Of a DNA stretch of 64,000 bases, positions 48,152 through 55,106 are shown piece after piece; position 1 is the first letter of the stretch; every line of letters begins with the position of its first letter. This stretch comes from Pseudomonadota bacterium (GTDB taxonomy: Bacteria; Pseudomonadota; Gammaproteobacteria; Xanthomonadales; Wenzhouxiangellaceae): contig CP053448.1 in NCBI GenBank assembly GCA_013285445.1, positions 1,302,001 through 1,366,000 on the forward strand, read 5' to 3'. The notes under the pieces are model-generated. The model did no database searches and was not told where the DNA came from. It saw only the letters and a program-made list of their open reading frames with translations. Made by a program: the position numbers and the translations under genes.

Positions 48152-49108
48152 ATGCAACGCACGCCCTGCGCCGTGGTGGGGGTCGGCTACGTCGGCCGCT
48201 TCCACGCCCAGAAATACGCTGCTCATGAGCACGCCGAGCTGGTTGCTGTGGTCGATATCGACCCGGCCACCGCCGAGCGCGTGGCCTCCGAGTGCGGCTG
48301 TGAGGCATTGACGGACTACCGCGGCCTGCTCGACCGGGTCGAGGCTGTCAGCATTGCCGTGCCGACCGTGCGTCATTTCGCAATCGCGCGGGAATTCCTG
48401 GCGCGCGGCATTCACGTGCTGCTGGAAAAGCCGATGACCAGCACCATCGAGGAAGCGCGCGAGCTGAATCGTCTGGCCCGCGACACCGGTGCGGCGCTGC
48501 AGATCGGCCATCTCGAGCGGTTCAACGCCGCATTCCGCGACATCGCCGGGATCCGGCCACGTCCACTGTTTATCGAGTCCCACCGCGTCGCGCCCTTCAA
48601 GCCGCGCGGTACGGATGTCAGCGTGGTGCTCGATCTGATGATCCACGATATCGATCTGATCCTGGGCCTGGTCGACAGCCCGATCCGCACGCTTTCGGCC
48701 AGCGGTACGCCGGTGCTGTCCGATGATCTCGATATCGTCAATGCCCGACTCGAATTCGAGAGCGGCTGCGTGGCCAACGTCACGGCCAGCCGGGTCAGCG
48801 TCAAGTCGGAGCGGCGCATGCGCATCTTTCAGCCGGAGGCCTACATCTCGATTGATTTCCAGAATGCCAGCGTTGCCGTTCATCGAATTGGTGCGGGTGA
48901 AATGATGCCCGGCGTGCCCGAGATCCTGCGCGAAGAAAGCACCTTCGACAGCAACGACTCGATACACAGTGAAATCGATGCCTTTCTCGGCTCCGTTCGG
49001 CAGCACAAGCCGGTGGTGGTCAGCGGCGAGGACGGCTTGCGGGCGCTGGAGACGGCCGTGCGCATCAGTGCGCTGATCGATGCCGAACGCCTGCGCCATG
49101 CCGGCTGA
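48152..49108 (+). CDS. Gfo/Idh/MocA family oxidoreductase (nucleotide-sugar type)
   Basis: 318 residues. Rossmann motif AVVGVGYVGRFHAQKYAAH, signature lysine in VLLEKPMTSTIEEA, and the active-site block LDLMIHDIDLILGLV (D..IHDID), which is typical of the group acting on UDP-N-acetylglucosamine/3-keto sugars such as WlbA/LpxD-neighbour dehydrogenases. It is followed at once by an aminotransferase, so the pair could make a 3-amino sugar for the envelope. ATG 48152 is preferred; GTG 48140 is in frame. Confidence 0.82.
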   Translation: MQRTPCAVVGVGYVGRFHAQKYAAHEHAELVAVVDIDPATAERVASECGCEALTDYRGLLDRVEAVSIAVPTVRHFAIAREFLARGIHVLLEKPMTSTIEEARELNRLARDTGAALQIGHLERFNAAFRDIAGIRPRPLFIESHRVAPFKPRGTDVSVVLDLMIHDIDLILGLVDSPIRTLSASGTPVLSDDLDIVNARLEFESGCVANVTASRVSVKSERRMRIFQPEAYISIDFQNASVAVHRIGAGEMMPGVPEILREESTFDSNDSIHSEIDAFLGSVRQHKPVVVSGEDGLRALETAVRISALIDAERLRHAG

Positions 49109-49112
49109 GCAC

Positions 49113-50249
49113 ATGCCCGAAGCCATCCCCATGGTCGATCTGGCGGCACAGTACCGGCGTCTCGGCGATGCGATCGAGGCGGCCGTGACGGACGTGCTGG
49201 CCAGTACACGGTATATCCTGGGCCCCAACGTCGAAGCGTTCGAGAACGAGGCGGCCGGCTACCTGGGCGTTCGCCACGCGCTCGGCTGCGCCTCTGGAAC
49301 CGACGCGCTCCATCTGGCGCTCAAGGCTGCCGGCATCGGCGCCGGTGACGAGGTCATCACCACGCCGTTTACCTTTATTGCCACCGCCGAAGCGATTCGG
49401 TACGTTGGTGCGCGGCCGGTGTTTGTCGACATCGCGCCCGACAGCTTCAACATCGACCCGGCCGGGCTGGAAGATGCCCTGACCGAGCGGACCCGGGCCG
49501 TTCTGCCGGTCCATTTGTTCGGCCGGCCGGCGGACATGGCTGCGATCAGACAGTTCGCGACCCGGCACCGCCTGGCCGTGATCGAAGACTGCGCGCAGTC
49601 GTTTGGCGCCCGATACGACGGGCGGATGACCGGCAGCCTGGGGCTGGCCGGTGCCTTCAGTTTCTTCCCGAGCAAGAATCTCGGCGGCTGCGGTGACGGT
49701 GGCCTGATCACGACCGACGATGACGATCTGGCCGAGACGGTGCGAATGCTGCGCAACCACGGCCGGCGGATCGACGGTTACCAGCACGAGGTGATTGGCT
49801 ACAACAGCCGCCTCGACGAACTTCAGGCAGCGGTGTTGCGCGTCAAGCTTCGGCATGTTGACGACTTCAACCGCGGGCGGCAGCGGGTCGCCGAGGCCTA
49901 TCGCCGCTGGCTGAGCGACCCACACATCGAGCGGCCCGGCTGTGCGCCGTCGTCGAGCCACGTCTACCATCAGTACACCATTCTGGTGCCGGAACACGCC
50001 CGCGAGAGCATCATGGCCCGTCTGCGGGCGGCCGGCATCGCCAGCGCGATCTACTATCCGATGCCGCTGCATCGCCAGCCGGCCTTTGCCGATGCCCGCT
50101 ATGAGGCCCTGCCGGTCGCCGAGGCGGTCAGTCGCCGCTGCCTGTCGCTGCCGATGTATCCGGAACTGAGCGACGAGCACGTGCAGCGGATTGCCGACTG
50201 CGTGTTGGCAGCAGTCCACGCAAACGGAGATGACCACGATGAGCCCTGA
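49113..50249 (+). CDS. DegT/DnrJ/EryC1/StrS-family sugar aminotransferase
   Basis: PLP-dependent transaminase of about 378 residues. IPMVDLAAQYRRLGDAIE at the N-terminus, GCASGTDALHLALKAAGIG, DEVITTPFTFIATAEAI, IEDCAQSFGARY, the PLP lysine in FSFFPSKNLGGCGDGG and IGYNSRLDELQAAVLRVKL are classical for the WlbC/WbpE type, which aminates a UDP-3-keto-sugar. The gene starts a few bases after the oxidoreductase (ATG 49113, or 49098 overlapping its stop), so they act in sequence: oxidation, then amination. It overlaps the aldolase gene downstream. Confidence 0.88.
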   Translation: MPEAIPMVDLAAQYRRLGDAIEAAVTDVLASTRYILGPNVEAFENEAAGYLGVRHALGCASGTDALHLALKAAGIGAGDEVITTPFTFIATAEAIRYVGARPVFVDIAPDSFNIDPAGLEDALTERTRAVLPVHLFGRPADMAAIRQFATRHRLAVIEDCAQSFGARYDGRMTGSLGLAGAFSFFPSKNLGGCGDGGLITTDDDDLAETVRMLRNHGRRIDGYQHEVIGYNSRLDELQAAVLRVKLRHVDDFNRGRQRVAEAYRRWLSDPHIERPGCAPSSSHVYHQYTILVPEHARESIMARLRAAGIASAIYYPMPLHRQPAFADARYEALPVAEAVSRRCLSLPMYPELSDEHVQRIADCVLAAVHANGDDHDEP

Positions 50250-50922
50250 TGATTTCGTGGGCCGACTGCGCGCTGAGCGCGCTTCGGCCATTCTGCGCAC
50301 CGATTCGGCCGATACGGCCGCAGCGGCCATGGAGGCGGCGATTCGTGGCGGCTTTTCGGTCTGTGAATTCACGCTGACGGTCCCGGACGCGTTCGAGCTG
50401 ATTCGTGACTTCTCCCGGCGCCATCGCGATGTTGTCTTCGGGGCGGGTACGGTGCTTGAGCCGGACGAGGCCGATCGGGCCGTGGCGGCCGGTGCGCGAT
50501 TCCTGGTCTCGCCGGTCGTCGACGAAGCCGTCATTCAGGCCGCCGTCGAACGCAGGGTCGCGGCCATGCCCGGAACGCATACCCCGACTGAAATGCTGCG
50601 CGCCCATCGCGCCGGTGCCGTCTTGCAGAAGCTGTTTCCAGCGCCGGCTGGTGGCCCGGCCTACGTCAAGGCCTGTCTCGGCCCGATGCCGTTTCTCAAT
50701 ATCGTGCCGACCAACGGTGTCGATGCCGATAACGCGCAGGCCTGGCTGCAGGCCGGTGCGCTGGCTGTTGGCTTCGTCGCGCCACTGTTCGATCCCGCGC
50801 TGATGGCTGCGGCGGATTATGCCGGGATCGAGGCGCGGGCCAGGCGCCTGGTGGGAGCGATTTCAGGCAATCGGGGCCAGGTGCCTGGCCCTTGCGGAGC
50901 CGCTTCGGCCACCAGCGCTTGA
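50239..50922 (+). CDS. KDPG/KHG aldolase family protein
   Basis: Class I aldolase of about 227 residues that cleaves 2-keto-3-deoxy-6-phosphogluconate or 4-hydroxy-2-oxoglutarate type substrates. The fold markers are EFTLTVPDAFELI (catalytic Glu region), VVFGAGTVLEPDEADRAVAAGA and FLVSPVVDEAV. The Schiff-base lysine is in LQKLFPA, and PTNGVDADNAQAWLQAGALAV is the phosphate-site loop. ATG 50239 is chosen for GGAG nine bases upstream; it overlaps the aminotransferase by 11 bases. Its stop codon overlaps the -35 element of the tRNA-Arg promoter. Confidence 0.85.
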   Translation: MSPDDFVGRLRAERASAILRTDSADTAAAAMEAAIRGGFSVCEFTLTVPDAFELIRDFSRRHRDVVFGAGTVLEPDEADRAVAAGARFLVSPVVDEAVIQAAVERRVAAMPGTHTPTEMLRAHRAGAVLQKLFPAPAGGPAYVKACLGPMPFLNIVPTNGVDADNAQAWLQAGALAVGFVAPLFDPALMAAADYAGIEARARRLVGAISGNRGQVPGPCGAASATSA

Positions 50923-50948
50923 CACCCGGGGTTCGGTTTCGAGATAAT
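50919..50948 (+). promoter_or_regulatory. Promoter of tRNA-Arg(ACG)
   Basis: TTGACA at 50919-50924 (within the aldolase stop region) and GATAAT at 50943-50948, 18 bases apart, followed by a GC-rich discriminator TCGCCGC. The tRNA begins 16 bases after the -10. Confidence 0.7.
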
Positions 50949-50963
50949 TCGCCGCTTCACAAC

Positions 50964-51040
50964 GCGCCCGTAGCTCAGCTGGATAGAGTACCTGGCTACG
51001 AACCAGGCGGTCGGAGGTTCGAATCCTTCCGGGCGCGCCA
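50964..51040 (+). tRNA. tRNA-Arg(ACG)
   Basis: 77 bases. Acceptor GCGCCCG/CGGGCGC, discriminator G and encoded CCA. Anticodon stem CCTGG/CCAGG with loop CTACGAA gives anticodon ACG (A34 becomes inosine), reading CGN codons. Followed directly by the 179-base repeats. Confidence 0.95.
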
Positions 51041-51577
51041 AATCTGAAAAGGCCCCATATCCGGATGGGGCTTTTTCGTATCCGGAGTTTCGATTCGAAC
51101 CTCCGACCCATGAACAATCGGTTCGAATTGCGAGGCTTGCCGAGCAATCGCTGGAGCGCAGCGACAGCCCGAAGGGCAAGCGGCCGCGAGGCCGCGCAGC
51201 CATCCTTCCGGGCGCGCCAAATCTGAAAAGGCCCCATATCCGGATGGGGCTTTTTCGTATCCGGAGTTTCGATTCGAACCTCCGACCCATGAACAATCGG
51301 TTCGAATTGCGAGGCTTGCCGAGCAATCGCTGGAGCGCAGCGACAGCCCGAAGGGCAAGCGGCCGCGAGGCCGCGCAGCCATCCTTCCGGGCGCGCCAAA
51401 TCTGAAAAGGCCCCATATCCGGATGGGGCTTTTTCGTATCCGGAGTTTCGATTCGAACCTCCGACCCATGAACAATCGGTTCGAATTGCGAGGCTTGCCG
51501 AGCAATCGCTGGAGCGCAGCGACAGCCCGAAGGGCAGGCGGCCGCGAGGCCGCGCAGCCATCCTTCCGGGCGCGCCA
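51041..51577. repeat. Three 179-bp tandem repeats, each ending in the tRNA-Arg 3' end
   Basis: Units start at 51041, 51220 and 51399 and are almost identical (unit 3 has one A-to-G change in the AGGGCAAGCGG stretch). Each contains an intrinsic terminator, a 16-base sequence complementary to the tRNA T arm (51092-51107 in unit 1), the GC hairpin module with GCGGCC-GCGA-GGCCGC (51180-51195), GCAGCC, and an 18-base copy of the tRNA-Arg 3' end (ATCCTTCCGGGCGCGCCA, at 51202, 51381 and 51560). The whole is exactly 3 x 179 bases. Confidence 0.85.
51047..51076 (+). terminator. Intrinsic terminator of tRNA-Arg(ACG), repeated
   Basis: GCCCCAT (51052-51058) pairs with ATGGGGC (51065-51071) followed by five T residues. 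The same terminator recurs at +179 and +358 because it is inside the tandem unit. Confidence 0.85.
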
Positions 51578-51581
51578 GTCG

Positions 51582-52160
51582 CTATTGACCGCTGTCTGCA
51601 GGCTGGAAGCCGATGAATGCCCTGACGGCCCAGTAGCCGGCGATCAGCGCAGCCAGCATCCACAGCGCCAGACCCAGCAGCTGCTGGTCGTCGGACAGGT
51701 AGTTATTGCACAGGCGGACCGGTGCTTCACGGTAGAGCCAGCCCATGACCACCGCCATCGGGATGGCATTGGCCCACAGCACGCCGCGGGCGATTGGCGA
51801 GAGCCGAGACCAGCTGCGCGCCAGCGGCAGGCCCAGCAGCAGCGGCAGGCTGAGGAACTTGCCGACTTCCCAGCTCCAATGGTCGAGCGCACGATCAAGC
51901 GACACCGGCAGCAGCCAGAACGCCAGGGTCAGGAACGCCAGAACGGTTCCGGTGATGCCATAGCGATTGCAGCCCCACAGCTTGCCGGCCCGGACTGGGC
52001 CCATGCTGCGCGCAAGCAGCCCGCCGATGCCGGCCAGCAACCCGATCTGCAAGGCGTGGGTGACCATGATCGACTCCATCGCCAGCCTGACCGGCGGCGA
52101 TGCGAGAACGCCCCAGACAAACAGGGCGGCCATGAGCGGGATAGTGCGAGACGACATCAC
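51582..52160 (-). CDS. CtaG-like membrane protein of the oxidase operon
   Basis: 192-residue polytopic membrane protein (about five to six hydrophobic segments). The C-terminal block YLSDDQQLLGLALWMLAALI matches the DQQL.GL.MW signature of caa3-type CtaG proteins, and histidines occur in VTHALQIG and DHWSWEVGKF where CtaG proteins use His to handle copper. It is the last gene of the operon and overlaps the SCO gene by ATGA. Likely a copper-delivery or assembly factor; the assignment rests on one motif plus context. Confidence 0.6.
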   Translation of the reverse strand: MMSSRTIPLMAALFVWGVLASPPVRLAMESIMVTHALQIGLLAGIGGLLARSMGPVRAGKLWGCNRYGITGTVLAFLTLAFWLLPVSLDRALDHWSWEVGKFLSLPLLLGLPLARSWSRLSPIARGVLWANAIPMAVVMGWLYREAPVRLCNNYLSDDQQLLGLALWMLAALIAGYWAVRAFIGFQPADSGQ

Positions 52161-52756
52161 AGCCGGTCGATCAGGGCGGTGCGCACCGCTTCGGGCCGGT
52201 CTTCGTCGAGGATATCGACCAACTGCATGTCGCGGTCGATCAGGTAGTAGGCGGCGTTGTGTACGTACATGCCGTTGCCGGCCGGAATGACCGTGACGCC
52301 GAAAAATCGCAGCATGGCCTCGAGATCATCGATTGGTCTGGCGACCCACCAGTGATCGATTGCAGCACGAAAGTTGTCGGCATAGCCGCGCAGCCGCTCG
52401 GGTTCATCGACCCCGGGGTCGAAGCTGAGACTGACGAACTGGATATCGCCGCTGCTGACTGCTGCGCTCAGGTCCGAGCGGATCTCGCCCATGCGCGCGC
52501 CGACTACCGGGCAGACATCGTGGCAGCTGGTGTACATGAAGGTTGCCACGACCAGCTGGCCGCGCAGCTCGTCCAGCGAGGCCGTTCGCCCGTCCTGGAG
52601 CTGGACGGAGAACGCGGGCACGGGACGTGGCTGGTCGCGGATAGCGACCCGGCGGGCCGTTTCCTGGGTCAATGCCCTGAGTTCCAGGGTGGTTTCGAAC
52701 AGCACCCACAGGCCGACGACCAGCACGAGGCTGGCCGTTGCCAGGGTCCGCGCCAT
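52157..52756 (-). CDS. SCO1/SenC-family copper chaperone
   Basis: 199 residues. One N-terminal membrane anchor (ATASLVLVVGLWVLFETTL), then a thioredoxin-like domain. The copper motif is TSCHDVCPVVGARM (CxxxC), with the partner histidine in GMYVHNAAYYLIDRD. SCO proteins load copper into the CuA centre of subunit II. Its ATG (52756) overlaps the stop of the subunit I gene (TGATG). The operon place supports delivery to the subunit II encoded two genes upstream. Confidence 0.88.
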   Translation of the reverse strand: MARTLATASLVLVVGLWVLFETTLELRALTQETARRVAIRDQPRPVPAFSVQLQDGRTASLDELRGQLVVATFMYTSCHDVCPVVGARMGEIRSDLSAAVSSGDIQFVSLSFDPGVDEPERLRGYADNFRAAIDHWWVARPIDDLEAMLRFFGVTVIPAGNGMYVHNAAYYLIDRDMQLVDILDEDRPEAVRTALIDRL

Positions 52757-54222
52757 CAGACGGCCCGGGCAGCCCTGCCCAGTCCGGCCAGGAAGCGCAC
52801 CACGAAAACGGTCGTGGCCAGAATGACCAGCAGCGCAAAGACCGACGCGATCTGCCCGTGCGAGACCCAGCTCTCGAGGTGCTCGGCATAGCGGCGCGGC
52901 ACGCTGTCGCGTCCGCTGACCAGGAACATGCCGACAAAGCCGATACCGCCCAGCACGTACAGCCAGCCCGCCGCGCGCGCCAGCGCCCCGTCGGCGAGTC
53001 CGCCATAGGTGCGTACCAGCCAGGTCATGAAGCCCAGGGCCATGGCCATCATCCCGAGGAGCAGGTAGAAGTGGAAGTGGCCGGGGACCCACAGGGTGTT
53101 GTGCATGATCAGGTTGACGACCACGGTTGCATCAATCATGGCCGGAATGATGCCGGCCGCCCAGCCAAAAGTGCCCAAGAACAGCAGGCCGGCAGCCAGG
53201 TCCCAGCGAATGCCCGAGCGATGCACGTTGACGATCGCCCCGTAGGCGGTCACTGCCAATACCGGCAGGCCGCTGGTGTAGGAGATGACCTGACCGGTGA
53301 CGTGCAGCCAGACCGGCTGGGCGAAATCCATCAGCAGGTGATGCGGGTAGACAATCACAACCATGATGGTCGAGGCGGTCCAGGCCGCCAGGAAGGCTTT
53401 GTTGCTCGAGGGCCACGGGCGGCCGGTGTAGCGCGGCAGCAGGTGATAGACGGCAATCACGGCCATGTAGATGGTGGCATTGATGAACACATGGCCGAAG
53501 AAGTAGATCAGGTTCTTGGCATAGAGCGGATCGACGGTGAACGACGGCACGTGCAGGTTGATCAGGCTCATGACCAGGATGATGGCGCCGCCGGTCACGC
53601 CCAGCGAGTTGACGATCGTGACCATGGTCGAGGCGATAACGGCCGGCGGGGGTGCGTTGCCGTCGTTGTGTCCAAACAGCTGCGGCCAGCCCAGACCCTT
53701 TCCGAGTCCACCGTAGCGCTTGATGATGGCCCGCGCGGAGTCAAGGTAGAACAGCAGGAAGCCGACACCGACCAAGAGCAGACCGCCGAGGAATGCGGTA
53801 GCCGCGCCGTTGCCCCAGGCCCCCATCGGTCTGGCCGGCAGCGGGTAGAGAAACGTCCAGGCGCTGGCGAAGTTGCCGATGAAAATGCTGCCGAGAATCA
53901 GCACGACGCCGATCAGAACCAGTATCAGCGTGGTCCAGGCGATGGCCAGCGACAGCTCGACGTACTGGCGCAGGAAGTACCACATGATGCCGGCCCCGGC
54001 CACGCCCGCGATTCCGACCATGCCGGTGCCGTGCAGGGTCAGGAGCTTGTAGAACCAGTCCGGTGACAGGTTGAGCCATTCGCCCTGGCTCATGCGCATC
54101 AGCAGGCCGGCGACCATCATGAGCAAAAGGACCAGTCCGGTGACGGCCATGTAAGCGAGCACCACCTGGCGCTGTGGCCGGCTGATACTGGTGTCAGGCT
54201 GGTAGGGGTTCGGCGTGCTCAT
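52756..54222 (-). CDS. Heme-copper oxidase superfamily subunit I (oxidase or nitric oxide reductase)
   Basis: 488 residues with about 12 hydrophobic segments. Likely metal ligands are H64 (LLTLHGTGM), H244 (FFGHVFINA), H294/H295 (VYPHHLLMDF), H382 and H384 (PGHFHFY). H244 is not followed by the HPEVY tyrosine of normal O2 reductases: residue 248 is Asn. This, with a CuA subunit II, makes it unlike common aa3 enzymes. Automatic annotation would probably call it a cytochrome c oxidase; an alternative is one of the NO-reducing families of the superfamily. Start overlaps the subunit II gene by ATGA. Confidence 0.8.
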   Translation of the reverse strand: MSTPNPYQPDTSISRPQRQVVLAYMAVTGLVLLLMMVAGLLMRMSQGEWLNLSPDWFYKLLTLHGTGMVGIAGVAGAGIMWYFLRQYVELSLAIAWTTLILVLIGVVLILGSIFIGNFASAWTFLYPLPARPMGAWGNGAATAFLGGLLLVGVGFLLFYLDSARAIIKRYGGLGKGLGWPQLFGHNDGNAPPPAVIASTMVTIVNSLGVTGGAIILVMSLINLHVPSFTVDPLYAKNLIYFFGHVFINATIYMAVIAVYHLLPRYTGRPWPSSNKAFLAAWTASTIMVVIVYPHHLLMDFAQPVWLHVTGQVISYTSGLPVLAVTAYGAIVNVHRSGIRWDLAAGLLFLGTFGWAAGIIPAMIDATVVVNLIMHNTLWVPGHFHFYLLLGMMAMALGFMTWLVRTYGGLADGALARAAGWLYVLGGIGFVGMFLVSGRDSVPRRYAEHLESWVSHGQIASVFALLVILATTVFVVRFLAGLGRAARAV

Positions 54223-54773
54223 CGGCGTTCTCCTTGCTCGTTATCGGTGCCGGTGACGGTCAGTTCGGTGACCATGGCGTGATGCGCCAGACCACAGTAT
54301 TCCAGACACATGATTCGATAGGTGCCAGGCTGTTCGAAGGTGTGGCGGACAATGTTGGTGTAGCCCGGCATCGCCTGGGTCTGAACCAGCAGCTGATCGT
54401 TGTCGTCATACAGCGCGAAGCTGTGATTGACGTCCTCGGCCCGGACCTGGAAGGCAATGTCCGTGCCGACCGGCAGCGTGCTTTCGCTGACGATCCAGTA
54501 CCACTGGTAGCCGGTCACCTCGACGGTCATGTCGGGCGCGGTGGCGGCACGCGCGTGGGTATCGGCGTAAGGCAGCCGGCCCAGCGTAATGGACAAGGCA
54601 ACGATGATGATGCCGACCAGCAGCACGAACCACCACGGCCGGATGCCGTACAGGCGTTTCTTGACGGCATCGCTGTCGGCCGGCTGGGTCGAGCGCATGA
54701 AGACATACAGGTAGACGGCAGTGACGAAGCCCATGCCGATGAGCGTCATCAGCCAGACGGTGTTTTGCAGCAT
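54219..54773 (-). CDS. Heme-copper oxidase subunit II with CuA site
   Basis: 184 residues. Two N-terminal membrane segments (TVWLMTLIGMGFVTAVYLYV and WWFVLLVGIIIVALSITL) anchor a cupredoxin domain. GYQWYWIVSESTLPVG holds the aromatic electron-entry region. VNHSFALYD supplies a His, and CLEYCGLAHHAM supplies the two Cys, His and Met of a binuclear CuA. It accepts electrons from a c-type cytochrome. ATG 54773 has GAGGAAATG upstream. First gene of the operon subunit II - subunit I - SCO - CtaG-like. Confidence 0.88.
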   Translation of the reverse strand: MLQNTVWLMTLIGMGFVTAVYLYVFMRSTQPADSDAVKKRLYGIRPWWFVLLVGIIIVALSITLGRLPYADTHARAATAPDMTVEVTGYQWYWIVSESTLPVGTDIAFQVRAEDVNHSFALYDDNDQLLVQTQAMPGYTNIVRHTFEQPGTYRIMCLEYCGLAHHAMVTELTVTGTDNEQGERR

Positions 54774-54838
54774 GTCATTTCCTCGGTCAATTGGCGCATG
54801 GAGCGGGTCGGTGCCAGCGGCACGACGACGCAAACATG

Positions 54839-54861
54839 ATTATAGGATGCAAATGCAACAT
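54839..54861 (-). promoter_or_regulatory. Promoter of the oxidase operon with NsrR-like half-site (candidate)
   Basis: On the minus strand TATAAT occupies 54844-54839, about 65 bases upstream of the subunit II start. No good -35 is present 17 bases further. Immediately upstream of the -10, ATGTTGCATTT (54861-54851) agrees with the NsrR half-site AAGATGCATTT at 9 of 11 positions by hand. A repressor bound there would block the promoter spacer. The second half-site overlaps rather than following in the standard spacing, so this is suggestive only. Confidence 0.35.
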
Positions 54862-54943
54862 TTGACTTTCCGGCAGCAGATCGTCAAAAGCAATGACCCG
54901 TATCAAGGATTGGGGTTTGGTCAGCGCACAGCCGCTTGAGTGG

Positions 54944-54972
54944 TTGACCTGCCAGGGTGTCGTCCGTAGAAT
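54944..54972 (+). promoter_or_regulatory. Promoter of the Pro-Arg-His-Lys tRNA cluster
   Basis: TTGACC (54944-54949) and TAGAAT (54967-54972) are exactly 17 bases apart. The first tRNA begins 17 bases after the -10. Confidence 0.7.
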
Positions 54973-54988
54973 TGATCGGCTTGAGATT

Positions 54989-55065
54989 CGGGGTGTAGCG
55001 CAGCCTGGTAGCGCAACTGCTTTGGGAGCAGTAGGTCACAGGTTCGAATCCTGTCACCCCGACCA
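54989..55065 (+). tRNA. tRNA-Pro(TGG)
   Basis: 77 bases, acceptor CGGGGTG/CACCCCG, discriminator A and encoded CCA. Anticodon stem ACTGC/GCAGT with loop TTTGGGA gives TGG. First gene of the cluster. Confidence 0.95.
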
Positions 55066-55106
55066 GAAAAAGCGCCCGTAGCTCAACTGGATAGAGCATC
55101 GGCCTT

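Noticed and set aside
47304..51577. CRISPR array
   Set aside because: Repeat units are 248, 179 or 204 bases with identical interiors, not short repeats with unique spacers, and no cas genes are present.
50863..51663. Minus-strand 266-codon frame with internal repeats over the tRNA-Arg array
   Set aside because: It is the antisense of tRNA-Arg and its 179-base repeats; the repeated peptide only mirrors the DNA repeat (179 is not a multiple of three, so all frames appear in turn).
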